From contig NZ_QTUC01000001.1 of assembly GCF_003386795.1 (NCBI RefSeq), forward strand, positions 434,001 through 498,000: a stretch of 64,000 nt of DNA, written 5' to 3'. Made by a program: the position numbers and the translations under genes. Every line of letters starts with the position of its first letter. The stretch's first letter is position 1. The DNA is from Thermasporomyces composti. Lineage in GTDB: Bacteria; Actinomycetota; Actinomycetes; Propionibacteriales; Actinopolymorphaceae. Positions 34,573-43,470 of this stretch are shown piece by piece. The notes under the pieces are model-generated. The model was not told where the DNA came from and did no database searches. It worked only from the letters and a program-made list of their open reading frames with translations.

Positions 34573-36036
34573 TCAGGCCAACGCGTAGCCGTCCAGCATC
34601 GCCGCGAGCCCGGGGTCGACGCGTGCCCGCAAGCGGGTGCCGGTGTCCGTGTGCTCGATCTCCAAGACCTCACCGTGTTCGTGGACCCGGGAGACGAGGT
34701 CGCCGCGTGTGTAGGGCACCAGCGCGCTGACCTCCACCGCGGGCCGCGGGAGCTCGGCCGCGATCATCTCGAGCAGCTCCGGGAGGCCTTGGCCGGTTCG
34801 CGCCGAGACGACGACGGAGCGTGGTTCGAGCGTCCGTAGCCGGGCGAGCTCCACCGGATCGGCGATGTCCGCCTTGTTGATCGCGACGATCTCGGGAAGG
34901 TCACCCGCACCGGTCTCGGCGAGCACCTCGCGCACGGCGCGAATCTGACCCTCGGGATCCGGGTGGGACCCGTCGACCACGTGCAGCACGAGGTCGGCCT
35001 CGGAGACCTCCTCCAACGTCGACCGGAACGCCTCGACCAACTGGTGCGGGAGGTGGCGGACGAATCCGACCGTGTCCGTGAGGGTGAATGTACGACCGTC
35101 CGGCGTCGTCGCGCGACGAGTGGTCGGATCCAAGGTCGCGAACAACGCGTCCTCGACCAACACGCCGGCACCGGTGAGCCGGTTGAGCAACGACGACTTG
35201 CCGGCGTTGGTGTAGCCCGCGATCGCCACCGACGGTACGGCGTTGCGACGCCGCTGAAGGCGCTTGGTCTCTCGATTGGCGCGGAGCTCGGCGATCTCGC
35301 GACGCAACTTCGCCATGCGAGCGCGGATGCGACGACGGTCGATCTCGAGCTTGGTCTCACCTGGGCCACGCAGACCGACGCCACCCGTGGCACCGCCGGC
35401 ACGTCCACCCGTCTGGCGGGACAGGGACCCACCCCATCCACGCAGCCTGGGCAGGAAGTAGGTCAGCTGAGCCAGCTCGACCTGCGCCTTGCCTTCCTTG
35501 CTCTTGGCGTGCTGAGCGAAGATGTCGAGGATGAGGGCGGTCCGGTCGATGACCTTGACCTTGATCCGCTCCTCGAGGTTGCGCAACTGCGCGGGACTGA
35601 GCTCGCCGTCGCAGATCACGGTGTCGGCACCGGTCGCGACGACGGTCTCACGCAGCTCCTCGACCTTGCCTCGACCGATGTAGGTCGCCTGGTCGGGCCG
35701 GGCGCGCCGCTGGATGAGCCCTTCCAGCACCTGCGCACCCGCCGTCTCGGCGAGCAGCTTCAGTTCACGCAGGGAGTTCTCGGCGTCCTCCGCGCTCCCG
35801 CTGGTCCAGACACCGACGAGGACGACCCGCTCGAGCCGGAGCTGTCGGTACTCGACCTCGCTGATATCGGTGAGGTCGGTGGAGAATCCCGGCACCCGGC
35901 GCAGCGCCTGACGGTCCTCCAGATCGAGCTCCCCCGTCGCGGGCTCGTCCTCAGGGGGGACGAAGGTCAGCCGGATGTCGACGTCTCGCGTGTCGGTCGC
36001 CAACGACTCAGCCTGGTTCTCGTGTCGACGTGTCAT
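34573..36036 (-). CDS. hflX: Ribosome-associated GTPase HflX
   Basis: The 487-residue GTPase has an N-terminal HflX domain (YIGRGKVEELRETV, CDGELSPAQLRNLEER, VIDRTALILDIFAQHAKS), a Gly-rich linker (GGRAGGATGGVGLRGPGETKLE) and a G domain with G1 GYTNAGKSS, G3 DTVGF and G4 NKAD. HflX splits stalled or hibernating ribosomes. The frame is open to 36153; ATG 36036 has TGGAG at about 5 bp and gives the normal N-terminus. In related actinobacteria hflX follows dapF closely, whereas here a ManD-like gene and an efflux pair separate them. Confidence 0.95.
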   Translation of the reverse strand: MTRRHENQAESLATDTRDVDIRLTFVPPEDEPATGELDLEDRQALRRVPGFSTDLTDISEVEYRQLRLERVVLVGVWTSGSAEDAENSLRELKLLAETAGAQVLEGLIQRRARPDQATYIGRGKVEELRETVVATGADTVICDGELSPAQLRNLEERIKVKVIDRTALILDIFAQHAKSKEGKAQVELAQLTYFLPRLRGWGGSLSRQTGGRAGGATGGVGLRGPGETKLEIDRRRIRARMAKLRREIAELRANRETKRLQRRRNAVPSVAIAGYTNAGKSSLLNRLTGAGVLVEDALFATLDPTTRRATTPDGRTFTLTDTVGFVRHLPHQLVEAFRSTLEEVSEADLVLHVVDGSHPDPEGQIRAVREVLAETGAGDLPEIVAINKADIADPVELARLRTLEPRSVVVSARTGQGLPELLEMIAAELPRPAVEVSALVPYTRGDLVSRVHEHGEVLEIEHTDTGTRLRARVDPGLAAMLDGYALA

Positions 36037-36338
36037 ACAACTCCAGTCAACACCACGGCGCGTCCGTGGCTTCCCCATCGTGGCATGCCTCCGACGCCTT
36101 CCGCACCCGGAAATCGCCCTGCCATGCCCGGGAAGAGCGTCGCGATCCGGCACTGGCCACGCGCCGCAGAGGTCCGCACTCGTCTGTCCGATACCTGCCG
36201 TTCGAGTGGGATGGAGGGAAACCTCGCCGGTGCCTTCGTACAGTCAACCGCGGGACGGCCGCCGCTCGCGCGACGCGGCGGCCCGCGACCGGCCGCCGGC
36301 CGAACAAGGTGAACAGGACCCGAGCGAGTAGAGGAGCC
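36037..36338. other. 302-bp gap between divergent hflX and the ManD-like gene
   Basis: The gap should hold both promoters. TACAGT (near 36240) and GATACC are weak -10 candidates; no clear -35 or operator palindrome was found. A GC-rich stretch near 36260-36300 can fold (CGGCGGCC facing GGCCGCCGG) and may shape the leader of the rightward gene. Nothing coding was identified. Confidence 0.3.
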
Positions 36339-37646
36339 ATGTCCGCGACCCCCTCACCCGAGAACCCGCTGCCCGCCACGACCCCGCCGTGGGCGGATTC
36401 TGACGGCCTGCGCATCACGCGCGTCCGGAGCATCCTGACCGCCCCGGAGAACATCACCCTCGTCGTGGTACGGATCGACACGTCCGAGCCGGGCCTGTAC
36501 GGGCTGGGCTGCGCGACGTTCACCCAGCGGGCTCGCGCGGTGGCCGAGGCGATCGACTCCTACCTCGCCCCCCAGCTGGTCGGGCGCGACCCCGCGGACA
36601 TCACCGACATCACGTCCTCGCTCCTGGTGAGCTCGTACTGGCGGTTCGGCCCTGTCCTCAACAACGCGTTGTCCGGCGTCGACATGGCGCTGTGGGACAT
36701 CAAGGGGAAGCAGGCCGGCCTCCCGGTGTGGCAGCTCCTGGGCGGAAGGTGTCGCACCGCCGTACCGGTGTACGCACACGCGTCCGGTCGGGACGCCGTC
36801 GAGGTGGAGGACAACGTCCGGCGGTTCCTGGAGGCCGGCTATCGCTACGTCCGCTGCCAGGTCGCGGTGCCGGGAGCCACGACCTATGGCGCGCTATCGA
36901 CGCCGAACGAGCGACGGGCGACCCCGGGGAGCCTCTCGGGTCGCAACGTGCGAGGCCTCGCGCCGTGGGACCCCGACGCGTATCTCAGGGTGGTACCTGC
37001 GCTCTTCGCCCACTTGCGTGAGCGGTTAGGACCGGACGTGCACCTCCTCCACGACGTGCACGAGCGTCTCCATCCCACGCAAGCCGTCCGGCTGGCGAAG
37101 GAGCTGGAGCCGTTCCACCTGTTCTTCCTCGAGGACCTTCTCGCGCCCGAGGACCTGGGGTGGCTTCCGACGATCCGTGCCCAGACCGCGACGCCGCTGG
37201 CCATCGGAGAGCTGTTCACCAATCCCGCTGAGTACGTCCCGCTCGTCAAGGATCGGTTGATCGACTTCATCCGCTGCCACATCTCGGCGATCGGAGGGCT
37301 GACGCCGGCGTGGCGGTTGGCGTCGGCGGCCGAGCTGTTCGGCGTTCGGACCGCCTGGCATGGTCCCGGCGACGTGTCACCGGTGGGCCACGCGGCGAAC
37401 CTCGCCCTCGACATCGCCGCGCCGAACTTCGGCATTCAAGAGCAGCACGTCTTCAACGACGCGGCGATGGAGGTCTTCCCTGGCTGCCCGCAGGTGCGAG
37501 ACGGTCACCTGTGGCCCAGCGACGCACCAGGGTTGGGCGTGGACATCGACGAGAAGCTGGCCGCGAAGTTCCCGCCCGTCGATCCACTCGTCAACGACAC
37601 CTGGACGCGTACCCGGCTCCCGGACGGCACCGTGCAACGTCCCTGA
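36339..37646 (+). CDS. Enolase-superfamily sugar-acid dehydratase (D-mannonate dehydratase ManD/RspA-like)
   Basis: The 435-residue protein has the enolase capping domain with SGVDMALWDIKGKQAGLPVW, followed by the barrel. The barrel carries LLHDVHERLHPTQAV, FFLEDLLAPED, AIGELFTNPAEYVPLV, FIRCHISAIGG and TAWHGPGDVSPVGHAANLAL, matching the ManD subgroup. The Asp/Glu/Glu metal ligands are in these strands. ManD enzymes dehydrate D-mannonate or D-gluconate to 2-keto-3-deoxy acids, though many homologues are nearly inactive. ATG 36339 follows GAGGAG by only 2 bp, which is tight. The mannose-related genes downstream make a mannonate or related substrate plausible. Confidence 0.87.
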   Translation: MSATPSPENPLPATTPPWADSDGLRITRVRSILTAPENITLVVVRIDTSEPGLYGLGCATFTQRARAVAEAIDSYLAPQLVGRDPADITDITSSLLVSSYWRFGPVLNNALSGVDMALWDIKGKQAGLPVWQLLGGRCRTAVPVYAHASGRDAVEVEDNVRRFLEAGYRYVRCQVAVPGATTYGALSTPNERRATPGSLSGRNVRGLAPWDPDAYLRVVPALFAHLRERLGPDVHLLHDVHERLHPTQAVRLAKELEPFHLFFLEDLLAPEDLGWLPTIRAQTATPLAIGELFTNPAEYVPLVKDRLIDFIRCHISAIGGLTPAWRLASAAELFGVRTAWHGPGDVSPVGHAANLALDIAAPNFGIQEQHVFNDAAMEVFPGCPQVRDGHLWPSDAPGLGVDIDEKLAAKFPPVDPLVNDTWTRTRLPDGTVQRP

Positions 37647-37665
37647 GTCGCAGGCCTTCGTCCGG

Positions 37666-37896
37666 TCAGCGGCGCTGGTCGGGATAGCTGATCGACCGCA
37701 GCAGCACCGCGGTGCGGGCCACGGCCGACCGCCGGGCGAGCGACATGGCCCGGCGGGCTCGGAGCTGGCGCAGGAGCACGCGGCGCCGCTCGTGCCACTC
37801 CGGGTCGGTCGCTGCCTGTCGCGGAAGGGGAAGCTCGACCGCCGTCTGCGGCGCGTCGGCGCTCCGACGGGGTGGGGGGACTGGCGGCACCGACAT
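37666..37896 (-). CDS. Small basic protein of unknown function
   Basis: A 76-residue frame starting ATG 37896 encodes a proline-rich N-terminus (MSVPPVPPPRR) and an arginine-rich helical segment (EWHERRRVLLRQLRARRAM). No family is recognised. TAGAGT ends 7 bp before the ATG and could be the -10 box of a leaderless transcript; there is no Shine-Dalgarno. It faces the ManD-like gene end. It may be real but is short. Confidence 0.45.
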   Translation of the reverse strand: MSVPPVPPPRRSADAPQTAVELPLPRQAATDPEWHERRRVLLRQLRARRAMSLARRSAVARTAVLLRSISYPDQRR

Positions 37897-37945
37897 GCTC
37901 TCGACTCTAGCCTGACGCTCCGTCATAGCACCTCGGTCTGACGTC

Positions 37946-37978
37946 GCGAGCCTCCTCCGCCGAACGGAGGAGGCTCGC
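37946..37978 (-). terminator. Strong hairpin downstream of the TetR gene
   Basis: A perfect 14-bp stem, GCGAGCCTCCTCCG paired with CGGAGGAGGCTCGC, encloses a 5-base loop. It lies about 190 bp after the leftward TetR gene and before the small basic gene. No U-tract follows, which is common for GC-rich actinobacterial terminators. Confidence 0.7.
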
Positions 37979-38165
37979 CTCAGGGAACCCTGACGCTGGT
38001 CGACACCTCTTGATCGGGGATTCGGCCCGCAGGCGGACACCGCGACGGCATCCTGCCCACTCCGCGGCCTGCCGATCGCATGATCCGCGTCACGTCGCGG
38101 AGGCAGGTGCACACCGCCGAGCGCGTGAGCCACGTGGCCGGGCCGCGGCGTCGACGGCTGGCGAC

Positions 38166-38786
38166 TCACTCGTGGTTCACGCAGACCGCGTCGCGCAAGC
38201 GGCTCGCGTCACCCGGTGCCAGCACGTCGAGATCGAGGGCCGACGTGAGGATGCACAACATGCCGCGCCCCAGGAAGGTCCGCGCGGCCTCGTCGTCCAC
38301 GCCAGCGACCCGACGAACCAGATCGAACAGGCGCCGCATTCGGTCCCGGACGACCGCGCGAACCTCCTCGTCTCCGGACGCGGCGAAGCACTGCAAGTGG
38401 AACCGCAGCAGGTAGGGGTTGGTGGCGAGCAAGTCGTCGTAAGCCTGCCCGATCGCGCACAGCCGGTCCTCCCGCGGCACCTCGCGCGCTCGCTCCTGGA
38501 AGAGCTCCTCCAGCTGGTCGAAGCTGCGGTGCACGGCGGCAAGGAACAGTCCCTTCTTGGAGCCGAAGAGGGAGAACGCGTACGGCTGGGTGATCCCGAC
38601 GGTGTTCGTGATGCTGCTCACCGCCGTTCCATGCAACCCAAACGCCGCGAATGCCTCGATCGCCGCGGTGATGAGGGCCTCCCGGCGCTCGTCGGAGGTC
38701 GATCTCTGCGGCGTCCTCGTCGATCGGGTCGGCGCTGATGAGACCTGTGCCGGCGTCGATGGGGTGGGTGTCGCTCGGGTCGTCAT
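38166..38786 (-). CDS. TetR/AcrR family transcriptional regulator
   Basis: The 206-residue regulator has a helix-turn-helix around residues 35-80 (REALITAAIEAFAAFGLHGTAV, ITQPYAFSLFGSKKGLFLAAV) and a helical ligand-binding domain. ATG 38786 is chosen; its first 30 residues are Thr/Pro-rich and disordered. It is divergent from an MFS drug-efflux gene, with operator-like repeats covering the shared promoter. The standard arrangement is repression of the pump until its substrate binds the regulator. Confidence 0.9.
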   Translation of the reverse strand: MTTRATPTPSTPAQVSSAPTRSTRTPQRSTSDERREALITAAIEAFAAFGLHGTAVSSITNTVGITQPYAFSLFGSKKGLFLAAVHRSFDQLEELFQERAREVPREDRLCAIGQAYDDLLATNPYLLRFHLQCFAASGDEEVRAVVRDRMRRLFDLVRRVAGVDDEAARTFLGRGMLCILTSALDLDVLAPGDASRLRDAVCVNHE

Positions 38787-38816
38787 GGGCCTCGCTCGCG
38801 GGTCTCTGTCGGTCGG

Positions 38817-38845
38817 TTGACATCTTAGTGAGTGGACGCTAACTT
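38817..38845 (+). promoter_or_regulatory. Sigma-70-type promoter of the MFS efflux gene
   Basis: TTGACA (38817-38822, perfect -35) and TAACTT (38840-38845, -10) are separated by 17 bp, and the -10 lies about 50 bp before the GTG start. Operator-like sequence covers the spacer and -10, so a bound TetR protein would block polymerase. Confidence 0.7.
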
Positions 38846-38876
38846 CCCCAGCCGCAATGTAGTTAGCAGTCACTAA
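38825..38876. promoter_or_regulatory. Two TetR operator-like sites
   Basis: TTAGTGAGTGGACGCTAAC (38825-38843) and, in reverse orientation, GTTAGCAGTCACTAA (38862-38876) share the half-sites TTAGTGA and GCTAAC. The first overlaps the -10 of the efflux promoter. The second lies just behind TACATT (38855-38860, minus strand), a -10 candidate for the tetR-type gene. Confidence 0.6.
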
Positions 38877-38893
38877 TAACTTCGGAGGACTCC

Positions 38894-40312
38894 GTGCACG
38901 ACGTTCGTCGCGGCTGGTGGACCGTGGCGGTGGTGTCCGTGACGACGTTCATGGCGGCGCTGGACAACTTGATCGTCACGGTCGCGCTCCCGGTCATCCG
39001 GACCGAGCTCGACGCGTCCCTCGAGTCACTGGAATGGACGGTCAACGCCTACACCCTGGCGTTCGGCGTCTCGCTGATCCCGGCCGCGGCCCTGGCCGAA
39101 CGCTTCGGTCGCCGACGCTTCTTCCTCGCCGGGCTCGCGCTCTTCACTCTCGCGTCCGCCTGGGCCGGCCTCGCCTCGTCCCCCGCCACCCTCGTCGCGG
39201 CGCGACTGGTCCAAGGCGTCGGCGGAGCGGTGGTAACACCGCTGTCGCTGACGCTCATCGCCCACCAGGTCCCGCGTGAACGACGAGGCCCGGCGTTGGG
39301 CACCTGGTCAGCCGCCACCGCCCTCGGTATCGCGCTCGGACCGCTGGTCGGCGGCGCCGTCGCCGACACCGCTGGATGGCACTGGATCTTCTGGATCAAC
39401 GTCCCCGTCGGCCTGGCGCTGCTGCCCATCGCAGCCGTCGTCCTGCTGCCCAGCAGAGGCGCCCGCGAGCCGGTCGACCTCGTTGGGTTCGCCCTGGTGA
39501 CCAGCGGGTTGTTCGGGGTGGTGTTCGGCCTCGTCCGATCCAACGCCTCGGGGTGGGGCAGCCCGCTGATCGTCGGCTCACTGTCGGTCGGTGTGGTCCT
39601 GCTGACAGCGTTCGTGCTCTGGGAGTCGCGCGCGGCCACGCCCATGGTGCCCCTACGGTTCTTCACGCGGCGTCGGTTCGTCGTCACGAACGTCGTCGGG
39701 TTCCTCATGAGCTTCGGCGTCTTCGGCTCGGTGTTCCTACTCACCCAGCTGCTCCAGTCGCTGTTCGACTTCGGCCCCTTCGACGCCGGGCTACGGATGC
39801 TGTTCTGGTCCGGAGCGACGACGCTCGTCTCGCCCGTCGCGGCCTCCCTCGCCGAGCGGTTCGGACCACGCCCGTTCATGGCCGCGGGCCTTGGCTTGCT
39901 CGCCGTCGCGTTCGTCTGGATCGCGGTGACCGCGTCGGTCGGAATGTCGTGGGTCGGACTCATCCCGCCCTTCGTCCTGGGCGGCATCGGGAACTCGCTG
40001 GCCTTCGCGCCGGCCGCCAGCGCGGTGCTGGCCGCGGTCGCCACCGAGGACGCCGGTCGGGCCTCGGGGGTCAACAACGCGATCCGCGAGGTGGGCGGGG
40101 CGTTCGGCGTCGCCGTGCTGGCGACCGTCTTCGCGCACCACGGTGGGTTCGCCTCCGTCCAGGACATCCTCGACGGGACCAGACCCGCCGTCCTGGTCGG
40201 CGCGGCGTTCGTCGCCGTCGGGGCCGTGGCCGCCCTGTTCTACGGGAGCGTCCGACCCGCCGTCCGACGGCCGGAAGCCGAGCAGGTGACGCGGGAGCCC
40301 AGCCTGGTCTGA
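38894..40312 (+). CDS. MFS transporter, DHA2 (EmrB/QacA) family drug efflux pump
   Basis: The 472-residue protein has about fourteen membrane segments. It carries the DHA2 motifs ALDNLIVTVALPVI in TM1, AERFGRRRFFLAGL (motif A), RLVQGVGGAVVTPLSL (motif B) and ALGPLVGGAVADTAGWHWIFWINVPVG (motif C region). Such pumps expel drugs or lipophilic cations with the proton gradient. GTG 38894 has GGAGGA at about 4 bp. It is controlled by the divergent TetR-type regulator. Confidence 0.92.
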   Translation: MHDVRRGWWTVAVVSVTTFMAALDNLIVTVALPVIRTELDASLESLEWTVNAYTLAFGVSLIPAAALAERFGRRRFFLAGLALFTLASAWAGLASSPATLVAARLVQGVGGAVVTPLSLTLIAHQVPRERRGPALGTWSAATALGIALGPLVGGAVADTAGWHWIFWINVPVGLALLPIAAVVLLPSRGAREPVDLVGFALVTSGLFGVVFGLVRSNASGWGSPLIVGSLSVGVVLLTAFVLWESRAATPMVPLRFFTRRRFVVTNVVGFLMSFGVFGSVFLLTQLLQSLFDFGPFDAGLRMLFWSGATTLVSPVAASLAERFGPRPFMAAGLGLLAVAFVWIAVTASVGMSWVGLIPPFVLGGIGNSLAFAPAASAVLAAVATEDAGRASGVNNAIREVGGAFGVAVLATVFAHHGGFASVQDILDGTRPAVLVGAAFVAVGAVAALFYGSVRPAVRRPEAEQVTREPSLV

Positions 40313-40340
40313 GCGACCGGCTCAGGTGATCGTGGGAGGC

Positions 40341-41195
40341 TCAGAGGTCGATCTCACCCCGGGCCGTGAGGACCGCCGGACCGGTGAGCACGACGTGCTG
40401 GTCAGCGCGGAACGACACGGTGAGACTGCCGCCGGGGACGTCGATCCGGTACGCCTCGCCGGCCGGCAGGTTGACCTGCTGGTCGGCGAGGTGGTCGACC
40501 GCGGCCGCCACCACCGCGACCGAGCAGGCGCCGGTCCCGCAGGAGCGGGTCTCGCCCACGCCACGCTCGTGGACCCGCATCGCCAGGTGTCGTGATCCAC
40601 GCCAGACGGCGAACTCGATGTTCACACCCTTGGGGAACGCCTCGCTCGGGGACCACGTCGGCTGCTCCACCAAAGGCCCAGGGTCGGCGAGGTCGTCGAC
40701 GAACGCGACCGCGTGCGGGTTCCCCATGTCAACTGGCACGGCCGGCCAGGAGCGACCGGCGGCGCTCACCATGACCGCGCTCGGCCCAGGAAGGCGAGGG
40801 CGACCCATGTCAACGCTGAGTTGACTATCGTCCTCGAACCGCACGCGCTTCACGCCAGCCCGCGTCCCCACCGGCAGCTCGACGCTCGGGTCGACGAGAC
40901 CGTGGACCCGGAGGTAGTGGGCGAAGACTCGCACGCCGTTGCCGCACATCTCCCCAGTGGAACCGTCGGCGTTGCGGAAGTCCATGAACCACTCGGCCTC
41001 GTCGGCGTACGGGCGACCGTCGTCGAGCGCCGCCGAGCGGACCACCCGCAGCACACCGTCGGCCCCCACACCTCGACGGCGGTGGCACAGCTCGCGCACC
41101 AGACCTTCGTCGAGGCGCATCGTGCCGTCCGGGTCATGCAGCAGCACGAAGTCGTTCTCCGTGCCGTGGCCCTTCACCCACGAGATCGTGCCCAT
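40341..41195 (-). CDS. dapF: Diaminopimelate epimerase
   Basis: The 284-residue enzyme interconverts LL- and meso-diaminopimelate for lysine and peptidoglycan synthesis. Its two catalytic cysteines are in EMCGNGVR and SCGTGACS, and NDFVLL plus GNPHAVAFV are typical. GAAGGTGAG about 4 bp upstream supports ATG 41195 rather than the GTG 6 bp earlier. It lies between the efflux gene and the broken gamma-glutamyltransferase; in other actinobacteria it directly follows miaA. Confidence 0.95.
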   Translation of the reverse strand: MGTISWVKGHGTENDFVLLHDPDGTMRLDEGLVRELCHRRRGVGADGVLRVVRSAALDDGRPYADEAEWFMDFRNADGSTGEMCGNGVRVFAHYLRVHGLVDPSVELPVGTRAGVKRVRFEDDSQLSVDMGRPRLPGPSAVMVSAAGRSWPAVPVDMGNPHAVAFVDDLADPGPLVEQPTWSPSEAFPKGVNIEFAVWRGSRHLAMRVHERGVGETRSCGTGACSVAVVAAAVDHLADQQVNLPAGEAYRIDVPGGSLTVSFRADQHVVLTGPAVLTARGEIDL

Positions 41196-41443
41196 GCTCA
41201 CCTTCGTCGTGATCTCGCCCGCGCGCCGAGGAGCGTCGCCTTCGCCCGGATTCCGCCCCGTTCACCTGTCGCTTCGGATGTCGGGATCGGGCTGCCGGCG
41301 GACTGGTGGCTCGCTCCCGCGCCGTCCGGGCTCCAGCCTAGAGTCCGATCGGCGCTTGGGTCTGATCGACCCTGGAGTCCGACGAGCCGTCCGGCCGGGC
41401 CTGCTCGGACCCCCGCGCGGACTACTCGGCGTGGCCACCTGTC

Positions 41444-43330
41444 TCAGCGACCGACGGGGTGGACGACCATGGCGGAGCCACCGCCACGCCGAGTGGGTTC
41501 GGCGACCGCGACGACGTAGCCGCGACGTCCGAACTCCAACGCCGTGGCGGCCCCGATCTCCTCGATCTCGGAGAACTGGTGCCCCATCGCGGCGAGGGCT
41601 CGCCCCTGCGCCGAGGCGATGAACGCGGGCTCGGCCTGCGTGACGGCGTTCCGAGGCGACACCCTGGGCGCGGCGACCGCCTCGGGGAGTCCCATCCCGA
41701 GCTCCAGCCGGTTGAGCAGCGTCTAGAGCACCGTCGTGATGATCGTCGCTCCGCCCGGACTGCCCAGGGCGAGGAAGGGCCGACCATCGGCGAGCACGAT
41801 CGTCGGCGCCATCGACGAGCGTGGGCGCTTGCGAGGGCCGGGCAGGTTCGGGTCGGGCGCGTCACCCTGTGTCGGCGCGAAGCTGAAGTCGGTCAGCTCG
41901 TTGTTGAGGAGGAAGCCACGGTCGGGCACGACCATCCCGTTGCCACCGGTCGCCTCGATGGTGAGGGTGTAGGACACCACGTTGCCCCACCGGTCGGAGA
42001 CGGTCAGATGGGTGGTCGAGGGACCCTCGTGCTGGCCGCCACGCGCCGGCGGCGCCTGGGCGCCGCAGGGGTTGTACTCACCGTCGGGGACGCCGGGCGG
42101 CACCGGCTTGGGCAGCACCTCGTCGAGCCGAATGTGGCAGGCGCGTTCTTCCGCGAAGCCCTGCGACAGCAGCTCGTCCAGCGGGACGTCCACCTGGTCG
42201 GGGTCGCCGACGTATCGGTCACGATCGGCGAACGCCAACGCGCTCGCCTCCAGGTAAGCGTGCAGCGCGAGGCGCTCCCGGCTGGCACGGGAACCGGTCG
42301 TCCGCGGCAAGACGGTCTCGAGGATGTTGAGCGCCTCGCCGACCGTCGAGCCACCCGACGACGGCGGTCCCATGCTGTAGACGTCGAGTCCCTCGTAACG
42401 CACGTGAGTAGGGCGACGGAACGGCGCGTCGTAGCCCGCCAAGTCCTCGACCGTCATCGCGCCCGGCCGCACCGCCCGGTTGGCGTCCGGTGCCACCGGC
42501 GGCTTGCGTACCGTGTTGACGATCGCGGCGGCCAACGTCCCGTGGTAGAACTCCTCGACGCCCTCCCGAGCGAGGAGTCGGTAGGTGGCGGCGAGGTCGC
42601 GATTGCGGAAGACCGAGCCCACCGCTGGCGGGCGACCGTGTGGGAGGTAGAGCTCGCGCGTCGAGGTGAAGTCGTCGAAGATGTCGGCGTTCTGGGCGAT
42701 CTGCGACCGGAACGTCTCGTCCACCACGAACCCCCGCCGCGCGACGCGGATCGCCGGGCCCAGTGCGCGCCGCAGCGACCAGGTGCCCCACGTGTCGAGG
42801 GCCCGTTGCCACGTCGCCGGTGTCCCCGGGACGCCAACCGAGAGCCCGCTGACCCGGGCCTCCTCGAACGGCAGCGGCTCCCCTGTGGCGGGATCGAGGA
42901 ACAGCCGTTCCGTGGCCGCGGCCGGCGCGGTCTCGCGGCCGTCGATGGTGTGGACCCTGCGAGTGCGCGCGTCGTAGTAGACGAAGAAGCCTCCACCACC
43001 GATGCCTGCGGAGAAGGGCTCGGTGACGCCGAGCGTCGCGGCGGCCGCGACCGCCGCGTCGACCGCGTTGCCTCCGCGGCGGAGGACCTCGATCCCCGCC
43101 CTCGTCGCGTGCGGGTCCACGGTCGAGACCGCACCACCGTACCCGCGCGCGACCGCCTGCTTCGGTACGTCCCGGCGTCCGGCGAGCTTCGCCGACCGCG
43201 ACGTCTCGTCAGCCCCCGCGGCGGAGGCGGGAGCCGCGCGAGCGTGCTCGGGCGCCGGTGCCGCGAGGACGGCGGAGCCGCCTGCTACCGACGTCGCCAG
43301 GGCCACGGCCGCCGCGATGGTCCGTCGCAT
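41444..43330 (-). pseudogene. Gamma-glutamyltransferase interrupted by an in-frame TAG
   Basis: The gene starts ATG 43330 with a signal peptide (MRRTIAAAVALATSVAGG, then AAPA) and has GGT features: GGNAVDAAVAA, GGGGFFVYYD, the autoprocessing Thr in STTHLTVSD, and ALGSPGGATIITTVL. Translation stops at TAG 41723-41725 after 535 residues. The same frame continues for 92 codons to TGA 41444, encoding TLLNRLELGMGLPEAVAAPR and a normal GGT C-terminus. In intact homologues the motif is VLQTLLN, so a CAG-to-TAG change explains the break. The truncated protein would lack part of the small-subunit core. No frameshift is visible. It may be a recent pseudogene, a read-through gene or a sequencing error. 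Confidence 0.88.
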
Positions 43331-43470
43331 CACAGTGCTCCCCTCCCCGCTGTGGGCTCCCCTCGAGTCGGGTCCCCTCGGCCTGCTCCCGGTCGGCTCT
43401 CTTCCGCGCATGCCCACCGCGGTCGCACCGGGAACCTCGCCCAGTGCTTCGAGGTTAGGCGCGAGTCGGG

